From an uncultured Gammaproteobacteria bacterium (GTDB lineage: Bacteria; Pseudomonadota; Gammaproteobacteria; Enterobacterales; Psychrobiaceae): a DNA stretch of 40,548 nucleotides. Where the stretch lies: positions 1-40,548 of the forward strand of contig CAJXRU010000024.1 of the NCBI GenBank assembly GCA_913060565.1. Direction: 5' to 3'. The notes below the pieces were generated by a model. It saw nothing but the letters and a program-made list of their open reading frames with translations, searched no databases and was not told where the DNA came from. Made by a program: the position numbers and the translations under genes. The number at the start of each line of letters is the position of its first letter. Positions within the stretch are counted from its first letter, which is position 1. Below are positions 1-9,335 of the stretch, piece after piece.

Positions 1-2023
1 CGCCAGCATTAGAAAAAATCTCAACCGATTTTTTAGCGCGAGTAATACCGGTATAAAGTAATTCTTTTGTCAAAATCGGCGACCATGAATCGGGTATCGC
101 AATGACAACATTGTCAAACTCTGAGCCCTGAGATTTATGAATTGTCATGGCGTACACGGTATCGTGACTTGGTAATCGTGATGGCAAAAAGGACTTAAGA
201 CTGCCATCTGCCATTTTAAAATACACTCTGTTTTGCGCCAACTGACATTCATCACCTAAAGGCGGCAATACAATACCAATATCGCCATTAAATAGTTGCA
301 ATGAATGATCGTTACTGGTGATCATAATAGGACGTCCGACGTACCATTGGCCTTGATTGAGCGCAATTAATTGATGTTTAGCAAGCTGCTGTTCAATTTT
401 TTCATTGAGTGTCTCAATGCCAAGTGGTCCATTACGGGTTGGAGACAGCAACTGAAACTGACCAAATGCCACTAATAATCCAGCAACATCTGATTCATTG
501 TCTATTGCACTGGCTTGATTTAAAAAATCTTGATAACCCAAAGCCGCCAAAGTCACCACCGCTTTTTGTGATTTGTCTTGTGTGTGCAATGAAATATCAT
601 CAAACCCCTGTGACCACACTGATTGTAGCGCGTTGATATCACTGTTATTCACGGCTTTTGCTAATACGCCGATGCCGGATTTTTCATTAAATCGATAACT
701 TTTTTGCAGCAAACACAGACAATCGTCTATCAAAGTATGTTGCGTTTGCTCTTGGCACACCTCATTAATGGCAAACCCAGTTTGTTGTGATAACCAATTT
801 TTGGTGCCTTCACTATAATTAGGTCCGTTGGCAACACCCTGACAAATATCGGCAAATACAGAACCCGCCTCCACCGATGATAATTGATCTTTGTCACCCA
901 ATAGCACTAGCTTGGTATGAGGTGCAACAGCATCGAGTAACTTACTCATTAAACTAATATCAATCATTGAAGCTTCGTCAACAATGAGCACATCAACATG
1001 TAATGGATTAGCACTGTTGTGTTTAAAATCTTGACGGTGAGCAATCACTCCTAATAATCGATGGATAGTACTCGCTTGTGTCGGAATTAATGACTTTAAT
1101 TCATCATCAATAGTTAGTCGGTGCATCGCGCCGCTTATCGATTCAGTTAGTCGCGCAGCCGCTTTTCCCGTTGGGGCGACAAGCTCAATGGTCAACCGTT
1201 GCTGATTAGCGCTCGCCTGTTGCACCAACAGCGCCAATAACTTGATAACCGTTGTCGTTTTACCCGTGCCAGGACCACCTGAAATAACACTAAACTGTGC
1301 TGCACTAGCTTGTGCTACGGCTACTTTCTGCCAGTCAATGCGTTGTTGGGGTAAAAACTGTTGATATAACTCATTTAACTCTGCTGGAGAATCTACATTT
1401 GCAAGGTATTGCGCCAATAATTGATTGTCGACACCGATATCTTCTCGCAGATGAAAATAGTCGCTACAAAAGTTAGTGAGTTGCAGCCCTTGTTCTTTTA
1501 ATTGCTGAAGCTGACGCCAGCAAAATGCCATGTCGACATCAAATAACGATGACAACGCAGGCTCGATATCAAACGTTGTTAGTTGAGTTGCACGCGCTTT
1601 TAGGAAGTGGCTAATTTGTTGCTCAAAGTGCCAATAACGTTGCAAATAAAGACGGTGTTCGTTAACCATTAACGGCGCATTTTCACCAACACTACTACTC
1701 ACTGATAATGCTGTTGCCATGTCAGTATGCCATTGACTAGCACTGGTATTTGCCGCTTCTAATATTGGTGATAATAAAGCGTGGCGCTCGTACTCAGCAA
1801 TATCAAATAAGATATTGAGCCTATTGTTATCGAGCAGTACACATACATGCCCCTGCCCCGATTGGTAACTGGCAATTGCAGCGGCTAGCACGACAAGTGG
1901 CTGCGGTTCAAAGCGCGCGATAAATTGCGCAAATTGATAGTCGAGGATCCTAATCTTTTTATGTCGCGCTAGCGCTTCTAATGCCGTAAGTAAAGGTTGC
2001 GAGTTTTCTAGATTGTGACTCAT
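1..2023 (-). CDS. recD: RecBCD exonuclease V alpha subunit RecD (3' end off the window)
   Basis: RecD is the fast 5'-3' helicase of the RecBCD complex, which processes double-strand ends. The open frame begins MSHNLENSQPLLTALEALAR and stays open to the left edge, giving 674 codons; E. coli RecD has about 608 residues. A Walker A motif GGPGTGKTT has its lysine near residue 255. A Walker B-like VDEASMID and a following GDKDQLSSVE (plus-strand 880-1000) fit a superfamily 1B helicase. The last visible residues include GITRAKKSVEIF, the conserved helicase motif VI near the end of RecD, so probably only a few residues are missing. The ATG overlaps the recB stop in an ATGA arrangement, which suggests translational coupling. 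Identification is firm; the exact C-terminus is not visible. Confidence 0.95.
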   Translation of the reverse strand, partial: MSHNLENSQPLLTALEALARHKKIRILDYQFAQFIARFEPQPLVVLAAAIASYQSGQGHVCVLLDNNRLNILFDIAEYERHALLSPILEAANTSASQWHTDMATALSVSSSVGENAPLMVNEHRLYLQRYWHFEQQISHFLKARATQLTTFDIEPALSSLFDVDMAFCWRQLQQLKEQGLQLTNFCSDYFHLREDIGVDNQLLAQYLANVDSPAELNELYQQFLPQQRIDWQKVAVAQASAAQFSVISGGPGTGKTTTVIKLLALLVQQASANQQRLTIELVAPTGKAAARLTESISGAMHRLTIDDELKSLIPTQASTIHRLLGVIAHRQDFKHNSANPLHVDVLIVDEASMIDISLMSKLLDAVAPHTKLVLLGDKDQLSSVEAGSVFADICQGVANGPNYSEGTKNWLSQQTGFAINEVCQEQTQHTLIDDCLCLLQKSYRFNEKSGIGVLAKAVNNSDINALQSVWSQGFDDISLHTQDKSQKAVVTLAALGYQDFLNQASAIDNESDVAGLLVAFGQFQLLSPTRNGPLGIETLNEKIEQQLAKHQLIALNQGQWYVGRPIMITSNDHSLQLFNGDIGIVLPPLGDECQLAQNRVYFKMADGSLKSFLPSRLPSHDTVYAMTIHKSQGSEFDNVVIAIPDSWSPILTKELLYTGITRAKKSVEIFSNAG

Positions 2024-5000
2024 GACAACACCTCATCATTAAATAAGGCATCTAACTCTTCAATAAGCGCTTTTGATGGTCGGTTATAGAAAATGCCCTC
2101 ATCTAATTGACTGTTTTTATCCATGCCTCGTAAGAACAGATAAAATACGCCGCCAAAGTGTTGGTCAAAGTCATAATCAGCCATGCGAGACGCCAACAAA
2201 CGGTGTAACGCTAAACTGTAAAGTTGGTATTGAAAGTCGTAGCGATGATCAATCATGGTTTGTGTCATCGCAGCCATTGAGTAATCGTTAATGCTGTCGC
2301 CAAGGTGGTTAGACTTATAATCGAGTACGTAATATTTGCCATCTGCAACAAAGAGTAAATCAATAAAACCTTTGAGCATGCCCTTCACATCATTAAAGTT
2401 TAGTCCGTGAGCTTGCTTTGATAAAGGATCGTGCTTGCCAAGACACTCATTAAGCGCTTGACAATTTAGTGAGGTGATTGGCATAAAAAATTCCATTTCT
2501 ACCTGCTTATCTGCCATCGACAATTGGGATAATTTAAATTGTGGCCCTAAGCTGCCATAATTTAATGGTGTATTTAAAACATTATCAATAAGGCGTTCTA
2601 ACACCCCTTGCCAATGTTCATCAAACTCACTTTCTTCTAATAATTGGATGACTTTATCGCTAAAGACTTGCGAGTTTGATTCACTAAAATCAATTTCTTC
2701 AAATAACGTATGCAAAAACGTACCAGCGTGGGCACCACGGGGAAAACTAAATATCGTTAGTTCTGTTTCTTCATCAAGCAGTGGCTCTTGTACGTTAGCG
2801 AGTGCTTCTTCCCAATCTATCGCCAGCGTTTCAAGACTCGCGTCAACGTCACTAGGCTCATGACTATGGCTTGACTTTGACAATGCAGAATAACTGGTAA
2901 TCCAATAATTATTTTCGATGTCACTATCAAAATGGCGCGCGTTCAACGTTGGCGAATCATCTTGCTGTGTACTTTGAAAAACAGGCATTTGGCTGAGGTT
3001 TGGCGCACTCGTTGTAATGGCTTGATGTGTTGACGCCATTTCATTTAATCGTGCACTTAACTCTTGAGCATTAGTGACGGCGCCGTTTAAATACAGATAA
3101 CCAATAGCGCTATGGTGTAAGTCACTCGTTTTTGCTTTGTTGGCTTGACCGCTTTTAACCGGAGCAAAGCCGAGCCATACATGATGTACAGCACGAGTAA
3201 TCGCAACATAAAACAATCGTAAATCTTCTGCAAGGCGCTCTTTATCAGCGGCCTCAAGTGCTTGTTCACCAAATTTTAAATCAACTAACGTTTGATCGTT
3301 TTGATGATAAATGGGTTCTTTAGTCACTCTAGCACTACAAATAAAGGGTAAAAAGACCAGGTTATACTCAAGGCCCTTTGATTTATGAATAGTGACGATT
3401 TGTACTAAATTTTTGTCTGATTCTAAACGTAATTGCTGCTCTTGGTTTTCTTGTTCAGCGTTGGTCATTTGGTCGCTAAGCCAATGCAGCAATGCGTGCT
3501 CACCAACAATCTCTAAACTTTGCTGCTGTAAAATTTCACCCAAATGCATTAAATCTGTCAATTGACGTTCACCGTCAGCCAATGACAATAACTGGCTAGG
3601 CAATTGATGTTGGTGCATAAATTCACGTAACATTGCTAATACACCAACATGCTGCCAGCGGCCTTGATAATAGTGACACTCATCGACTAATTGTTGCCAA
3701 CGTCGCTCATCGTTGTTCAAGCGTTCTAATTGCTCAAGAGATTGCGCCATTAAGCCTGTCGCCATTGCACTGCGAATTGCACGTCCATCATTTGGATTGG
3801 CAATGGCGTGCAGCACACGCCAACAATCTTTAACGATAACACTGCCAAAAATACTTTGGCGGTTGGACAAATACACACTAGCAATCCCTTGTTGGGCCAG
3901 TTGCGTTTTAACTAATTGCGCTTCACGTCCGGTTCGAACCAAGACAGCAATATCACTAGCTTGTACTGCCACCAGCGATTCATTATTTCTAAAGCCAGCC
4001 TTGCCTTGTTGTCCTTGACTCAGGAGCGTATTAATTTGGTTTGCACAGGCGAGCGCCATTTGGGTCTGATAGTCACTATTAGACACGGTGCCATCACAAG
4101 GCAATAACCACTGCGTAATCGCAGGTTGCTCTTGGTCATCAAGAATAAACGTCGACTTATTGGGCACTGAGTTAACAGGGGTAAAACCGATATCGTCGCG
4201 ATAAATAAAGGGGGCACTTGATTGTTCAAATAAGCTATTAACCCCATCAACCATCATCGGTGTTGAGCGATAATTAGTGCCTAGCGTGTAATGATTTTTT
4301 ACCATTTTACGTGCTTTGATATAGGTGAATATATCAGCGCCGCGAAAACTGTAGATAGCTTGTTTAGGGTCGCCAATCATTAATAAACCCGCGTCACTTT
4401 GCTGGCCATAAATAGTGTTAAAGATCTGATACTGCATCAAGTCCGTGTCTTGAAACTCATCAATCATTGCCAGCGGATATTGTCCGCGTATTTTTTTCGC
4501 TAAGCTATCGGCCTGCACACTGATCTCACCATCAAGTGCGTGGTGTAAATTAGTGAGTAAATCGTCAAAAGATAATAGTGATTGTTGTTTTTTATGATCG
4601 GATACATGAGCGCGAGTATACGCAATAGCTTGCGCTAAAATAGCGGGCTTTAAGTTAATGTCTTGCGCTAAAAACGCATTAACTTGGCTAAAGATATCCA
4701 GTGATGGCGCAGTGCCCTTCTTGGTTTTTTCATGTAATAGCGCGACATCAAACCGTGCTAACGACTCAGGCACAGTGATTGATTGAGTGGATTGTTGCGC
4801 CCATTCGGTAATCAGGCCAATCCATTTAGGCACATTTCGACTGCTATAACTGCGCTTATCGACACCTGACTCTTTGATATGACTTTCAATGTCTTGGTAT
4901 GCCGCTAGCCACTGCTGTTTAAATCGATCTACCGACTGCACAATATCGTTGAGTGATTGTGTTAGTGGCTTATCAGCTAATGGCGCTTGTATTGATAAGT

Positions 5001-5655
5001 AGGGATCAGATAAGTAACGACTAATGTCTTTAAGTAATAATTGAGGTGACGCCCACAAACTGTCCACCAGCTTGGCAAGCAATAAATCATGTGGCTGGTC
5101 AGTATTGTAAAAATGCTGACGCCAAAAATCTTCAATCGCTTGCGTGCGTATCGTCGCTTGTTCAGTAACAAACTGTGTTTCAAAATAACTACCCGATTCA
5201 AAGGCATGTTCTTTAAGCATCCGCTGGCAAAAACCATGAATCGTAAATATTGCCGCTTCGTCCATTTGTCGAACGGCATTTAGCAGCAAGTGTTCAGCTT
5301 GATGGTGATCCTGATATTGCTTAAGTAATTCGTTAATTAATGGATCGTCACTAAATCCAGCAATAAATGCTTGGCGGGTTTGTACAATGCGCGCGCGGAT
5401 CCGGTCTCTAAGTTCACTTGTGGCCGCTTCAGTGAAGGTTACCACTAATATTTCATCGACACTCAATGGCCGTGGATGTGCGTTTTCAGCGCCGTGACCC
5501 AGCAATAAACGTAAATATAAGCCAGCAATGGTATAGGTTTTTCCTGTTCCCGCTGATGCTTCAATTAATCGTTCTTCAAACAAAGGTAATGTCATGACAT
5601 TGAGCTGTTGCGCTGTTGTTGTCATCGTACTTTCCAATTCACTACTCTCCATCAT
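2020..5655 (-). CDS. recB: RecBCD exonuclease V beta subunit RecB
   Basis: RecB is the 3'-5' helicase and the only nuclease subunit of RecBCD. The N-terminus carries RLIEASAGTGKT (Walker A), as in E. coli RecB. IDEFQDTDLMQYQIF is the Walker B/motif II region, VTIHKSKGLEYNLVFLPF is motif V, and LFYVAITRAVHHVW is motif VI. The C-terminal nuclease domain contains GFIDLLFVADGKYYVLDYKS, with the Asp and the DYKS lysine of the RecB nuclease family. I chose the ATG at 5655 because GGAGG lies 6 nt upstream. That start overlaps the end of recC by 14 nt and gives about 1211 residues, against 1180 in E. coli. An alternative ATG at 5625 (MTTTAQQ), with GGAAAG upstream, would match the E. coli N-terminus more closely. 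The frame is also open further upstream without a supported start. Identity is firm; the start is moderately sure. Confidence 0.95.
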   Translation of the reverse strand: MMESSELESTMTTTAQQLNVMTLPLFEERLIEASAGTGKTYTIAGLYLRLLLGHGAENAHPRPLSVDEILVVTFTEAATSELRDRIRARIVQTRQAFIAGFSDDPLINELLKQYQDHHQAEHLLLNAVRQMDEAAIFTIHGFCQRMLKEHAFESGSYFETQFVTEQATIRTQAIEDFWRQHFYNTDQPHDLLLAKLVDSLWASPQLLLKDISRYLSDPYLSIQAPLADKPLTQSLNDIVQSVDRFKQQWLAAYQDIESHIKESGVDKRSYSSRNVPKWIGLITEWAQQSTQSITVPESLARFDVALLHEKTKKGTAPSLDIFSQVNAFLAQDINLKPAILAQAIAYTRAHVSDHKKQQSLLSFDDLLTNLHHALDGEISVQADSLAKKIRGQYPLAMIDEFQDTDLMQYQIFNTIYGQQSDAGLLMIGDPKQAIYSFRGADIFTYIKARKMVKNHYTLGTNYRSTPMMVDGVNSLFEQSSAPFIYRDDIGFTPVNSVPNKSTFILDDQEQPAITQWLLPCDGTVSNSDYQTQMALACANQINTLLSQGQQGKAGFRNNESLVAVQASDIAVLVRTGREAQLVKTQLAQQGIASVYLSNRQSIFGSVIVKDCWRVLHAIANPNDGRAIRSAMATGLMAQSLEQLERLNNDERRWQQLVDECHYYQGRWQHVGVLAMLREFMHQHQLPSQLLSLADGERQLTDLMHLGEILQQQSLEIVGEHALLHWLSDQMTNAEQENQEQQLRLESDKNLVQIVTIHKSKGLEYNLVFLPFICSARVTKEPIYHQNDQTLVDLKFGEQALEAADKERLAEDLRLFYVAITRAVHHVWLGFAPVKSGQANKAKTSDLHHSAIGYLYLNGAVTNAQELSARLNEMASTHQAITTSAPNLSQMPVFQSTQQDDSPTLNARHFDSDIENNYWITSYSALSKSSHSHEPSDVDASLETLAIDWEEALANVQEPLLDEETELTIFSFPRGAHAGTFLHTLFEEIDFSESNSQVFSDKVIQLLEESEFDEHWQGVLERLIDNVLNTPLNYGSLGPQFKLSQLSMADKQVEMEFFMPITSLNCQALNECLGKHDPLSKQAHGLNFNDVKGMLKGFIDLLFVADGKYYVLDYKSNHLGDSINDYSMAAMTQTMIDHRYDFQYQLYSLALHRLLASRMADYDFDQHFGGVFYLFLRGMDKNSQLDEGIFYNRPSKALIEELDALFNDEVLS

Positions 5656-8600
5656 CGATAGCCTCCAACAGTCGTCGTACAGGCAATAATATCGCCAGTG
5701 CAATATCAATCATCTGTTGTTGTGATTGTTGCGATAAACCATCAAACGACCCACTTGTCATACATCGTTGAAGATATGGGTCTTCCCCTTCACCAGCCAT
5801 GCGTACATTGCTGTTATAGCGATCTTTAAAAGCACGGTGCGCTTTGTCGAGTGATTTTTCATCATCAGCTAGATCGCCCGTTTCTTCTTGATATCGAGCT
5901 TGAATGTATTTCCAGCCACTTTGCAGCGCTAACGGCAAAGGACTCGCTAATCCATCACCATAACAAGTCACTAACTGTGTTAATCGCGCCAATGCATCTT
6001 GGGGAGAAATAGCGTTAAACAGCCATTGACCATCTTGTGCAAATATTTTCATTTGCACTTTTGGCTCAGTTGTAGCAACGCAAAAACACAAAAACTGAAC
6101 ATAACAATCAACGAAGAACTTTGCATTCGCCTTACCGGGTTTATAGCGTATCAATGTATGTCCATCATAATGCCCTTTCAACCACCCCTGAATATGAAAG
6201 CATTGTTGATGCGCTTCAATGACAATATCAACCTCAATGTCGGGACTAGGGCGGGCTATATAAGGTTTGATTTGCTGCGCGAGTGGCGACATCGCTTGTT
6301 GTTGTTCATCCAAGAATATGTCTGCAAAGTGAGCATGAGGTAAAACGCCCATGCCTTTAATATGTGACTGCATGTTATGTTGCGCGCTATGGATATAACC
6401 TGCCAACAGCCGTTGCTTAACGTCATAACTCACTAAGCCATCCGGTGAAAAAGGCTCGCTATCATTGAGTTCGCCATCGTCATCTGAAAAGTAAATCCCT
6501 AAGCGTTGATTAAAGAAAAATTGAGCAGGATGTTTTACAAATCGCGCTAATTGCTCAATGGAAATCACCGTATTATCAAAAACCTTTGCCAATGATTGCT
6601 GCGACAAGTTTTCATTAACTTGATGGTTCGTTAACGCCCCTAACCAATCACGTTGATACGAGAAGTAACTACTACCTTCTTGATAGTAACTTGGACTAAA
6701 TGGGGTTAGTGGGTGCTGACAAATCAGTTTATCAATAATGCGCTTGCTACATTCTTGAGGGCTTTGTTTCTCATCACCCACGAGCTTGTATGATAAGGCA
6801 ATATAATCGGTTAATTCATTAATAAGAACACTCGGACATCGTTCGCTATTGTCCTTAATGCTGCGGCCACAATAACTGATGTAAAGTTTCTTCTGGGCAC
6901 TTAACATGGCTTCTAAAAATAAATACCGATCATCATCGCGTCGACTTCTGTCGCCCTTTTGATGATTGCTTGCCATTAAATCAAAGCCAATTGGCGCAAT
7001 GCTTCGCGGATAAACGCCATCGTTCATGCCCAAAATACACACCACTTTAAACGGCACAGAACGCATTGGCATTAACGTACAAAAATTAAGTTTACCTGCT
7101 AAAAATCGCTGGCTGGCAGAACCTGCATCGAGCTTTCCAGACAGATGTGCAAACAATACCTCATGGCTAATTTCTAGCTCAAAATCAGCCAGCAATAATT
7201 CTTGCGTCAATGATTCTAAAGCCTGATGAATAATACTTAACTCATTGTCATTTTCTATCGATGATTGATAGAACTCAGTGAGCATAGACTCAATTAACTC
7301 ACGCCACTGGGCGATCGTTTTATCACCATCTAACGCTTGGCTAAAGCGGATGATAAGCTCGACAAAATAACTTAACTGACCTAAATTTTCAGCCGCTAAT
7401 CCGACGGTTTCTGGATAGGCTAGAATGCCCTGCCACAAATTAACGTTATCGGTATTTAATGGATCAGACTCTTGCTGAGAGTAGCCTTTGAACATCCGAT
7501 TTAAACCAAACAACCAACTGTTGGTATAAACGCCTTCGTCGCCGAGCCCTTGGCGGATGCCAGATTCATCAATCCAACGTTTCAATGATTCAATATGTCT
7601 GGTATCTAATTCGAACTGCGCCATGATGGCAGGTACTTCAAGCAAACTAAATAATTCACTGGCCCCTTTGCGCAAATGCGTTAAAGACATCAAGCTCAGA
7701 AAACTCAGGAGAATAGGAAATTCTTGTGCTGCACTGCGATCTGAAATAGAAAAATCAATATAGTGATGGCGATGTGAAAATACCGCTTGAATATACGGAC
7801 TATAAGCGTTGACATCCGGCATCATCACAACGATATCTTTTGGTGTTAATTCAGGATCGTTTGCCAACATCGCTAAAATTTGATCCCGCAGCACTTCAAC
7901 TTCCCGCATCGGGCTGTGACAACTGTGAATAGAAATTGAGTCGTCATCATGCGCGATTACGCGGCGTGGGTTTTCTGTTGTTAGATGTTCTTTGGTGCGC
8001 GCAATGAACGTACTGTCTTGCAACTCTAAAATATCGTCATTAATAAAGTCTAATAACGATGTTTGTTCACTCGGTACGTAGGCATCTATTTCTTGGGCTT
8101 CTAGTTCTAACAACAAGGCCAAATTATCACGCCCTAATTTCCCCATCGATGCGAGTATTGGATTTCCTACCGCTAGCTCACCAAGCGCATTAAATTGCGA
8201 CTCTTCTAGAAGCTGTGGCACGTGATTAACAGTCGATTGTTCACTAAAATCTTTTACATTTAATTGTTGAAACTGTCTTTTACTGAGCTTAGCCAACCAA
8301 CGCTCATCAACGATGTCTCCCCAATAATGCTGACACGGATTATTCAGAAAAAAGTGAACGTCGATATGCGATGACATCATTTTTAATGCTTGGAGATATT
8401 TCGGCGGTAATGCGGAAATACCAAACACAAAAATCCGTGTTGGCAAGTGCGCCTTAGCCGTTAAGCTTGCAAGTGCTTCAATCAAGTGTTCGTACAAGTT
8501 CGCGCGATGATAATGACTTTGGCCGCTGTCTGTGATGACTTCAAATAGCCGCTTCCACAAAATGCCTTGCCAAGGTTTATCGCGACACGTTGAAAAATCT

Positions 8601-9052
8601 CCCTCTTGCCATGCTTCAATCCATTGCGGGCGATAAACTAAGTATTGGTCGAATATATCCGCAATTTTATAAGCAAGTTGATAGAGTTTTAGCGGTTCAT
8701 CATCATGGAGGTAATGTGAGAGTTCGCTAAACGCTTCGTCCTCAAGATAACTTGGCAACAACTTAATAATCTGCCATGCCATTGCATCCTTGTTAAAGGC
8801 ACTGCGTTCGGGCACATCAGGGAGTAAGTCAACAAAGGTCTGCCAGATAAAACTCGCCGGCAGTGGAAACGTCACATTCGCACAGATCCCAAAATCTTTA
8901 GCGAGCTCTAATTTTAGCCACTGCGCCATGCCGGGACTTTGTACCAATACTTTTTCAGACTCAAAGGGATTAGACAAAGGTTGCTGCCTAATAATATGCG
9001 CTAAGATGCCCTTTAAAACATCCAGTTTATTTGAGTGATAAAGTCTAAACAC
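5642..9052 (-). CDS. recC: RecBCD exonuclease V gamma subunit RecC
   Basis: RecC holds the complex together, splits the strands and reads the Chi site through an inactivated helicase-like domain. The N-terminus MFRLYHSNKLDVL, followed by VQSPGMAQWLKLELA and FPLPASFIWQTF, is closely similar to E. coli RecC. Length is 1136 residues against 1122. The start codon is GTG: it aligns exactly with the E. coli start, and an ATG two bases upstream is in another frame. An AGAGG lies very close to the GTG, so spacing is short. It is the first gene of recC-recB-recD; 3' overlaps link all three. ptrA, which lies between recC and recB in E. coli, is absent here, as in many other gammaproteobacteria. Chi specificity cannot be predicted from this sequence by eye. 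Confidence 0.95.
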   Translation of the reverse strand: MFRLYHSNKLDVLKGILAHIIRQQPLSNPFESEKVLVQSPGMAQWLKLELAKDFGICANVTFPLPASFIWQTFVDLLPDVPERSAFNKDAMAWQIIKLLPSYLEDEAFSELSHYLHDDEPLKLYQLAYKIADIFDQYLVYRPQWIEAWQEGDFSTCRDKPWQGILWKRLFEVITDSGQSHYHRANLYEHLIEALASLTAKAHLPTRIFVFGISALPPKYLQALKMMSSHIDVHFFLNNPCQHYWGDIVDERWLAKLSKRQFQQLNVKDFSEQSTVNHVPQLLEESQFNALGELAVGNPILASMGKLGRDNLALLLELEAQEIDAYVPSEQTSLLDFINDDILELQDSTFIARTKEHLTTENPRRVIAHDDDSISIHSCHSPMREVEVLRDQILAMLANDPELTPKDIVVMMPDVNAYSPYIQAVFSHRHHYIDFSISDRSAAQEFPILLSFLSLMSLTHLRKGASELFSLLEVPAIMAQFELDTRHIESLKRWIDESGIRQGLGDEGVYTNSWLFGLNRMFKGYSQQESDPLNTDNVNLWQGILAYPETVGLAAENLGQLSYFVELIIRFSQALDGDKTIAQWRELIESMLTEFYQSSIENDNELSIIHQALESLTQELLLADFELEISHEVLFAHLSGKLDAGSASQRFLAGKLNFCTLMPMRSVPFKVVCILGMNDGVYPRSIAPIGFDLMASNHQKGDRSRRDDDRYLFLEAMLSAQKKLYISYCGRSIKDNSERCPSVLINELTDYIALSYKLVGDEKQSPQECSKRIIDKLICQHPLTPFSPSYYQEGSSYFSYQRDWLGALTNHQVNENLSQQSLAKVFDNTVISIEQLARFVKHPAQFFFNQRLGIYFSDDDGELNDSEPFSPDGLVSYDVKQRLLAGYIHSAQHNMQSHIKGMGVLPHAHFADIFLDEQQQAMSPLAQQIKPYIARPSPDIEVDIVIEAHQQCFHIQGWLKGHYDGHTLIRYKPGKANAKFFVDCYVQFLCFCVATTEPKVQMKIFAQDGQWLFNAISPQDALARLTQLVTCYGDGLASPLPLALQSGWKYIQARYQEETGDLADDEKSLDKAHRAFKDRYNSNVRMAGEGEDPYLQRCMTSGSFDGLSQQSQQQMIDIALAILLPVRRLLEAIDDGE

Positions 9053-9184
9053 ACATCCTCTGTTAAGTCACTGATTGGAAAGCTTAGATTATCTATGAAA
9101 GCAAGCTAAAAAGACAATGTTACTAGCCAATAAAAATCTACTGCTCAATAGTTACACTCATCTTTTTTTATGATATGTTGGATT

Positions 9185-9214
9185 TTGGTCATATATTACT
9201 CTCATAGATATAGT
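9185..9214 (+). promoter_or_regulatory. Candidate promoter of the kinase operon
   Basis: A TTGGTC box at 9185-9190 and TATAGT at 9209-9214 are 18 bp apart. Transcription would start near 9221, just ahead of the ribosome binding site of the small ORF at 9235. The rest of 9053-9234 is an AT-rich divergent spacer towards recC in which I see no other clear signal. The match is moderate and AT-rich DNA gives chance hits. Confidence 0.3.
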
Positions 9215-9234
9215 TAGCGTTAAAAGGAATTAAG

Positions 9235-9318
9235 ATGTTTAAGAAGTTGTTAGCTAAAGGGTTGCCGCTAAATAATACCAATAACCTGATTGCTAAATCA
9301 CTACAGAAAAAATCTTGA
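9235..9318 (+). CDS. Small 27-residue cationic ORF ahead of the hybrid kinase
   Basis: An ATG at 9235 is preceded by AAGGA with 6 nt spacing, better than many start sites in this window. It opens a 27-residue frame starting MFKKLLAKGLPLNN and ending in SLQKKS. The peptide has seven lysines and no acidic residues, and its first ten residues could form a short amphipathic helix. Its TGA lies 17 nt before the kinase ATG at 9336, and the kinase Shine-Dalgarno sequence (AGGGA, 9322-9326) sits in that gap. Ribosomes finishing this ORF could therefore feed the kinase start. It could be a real small membrane-associated protein, a leader peptide, or chance. I recognise no family. Confidence 0.45.
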   Translation: MFKKLLAKGLPLNNTNNLIAKSLQKKS

Positions 9319-9335
9319 ATCAGGGACTTATTCAG

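Noticed and set aside
9051-9056. ATG just upstream of the recC GTG
   Set aside because: It is in a different frame from RecC; the GTG aligns with the known N-terminus.
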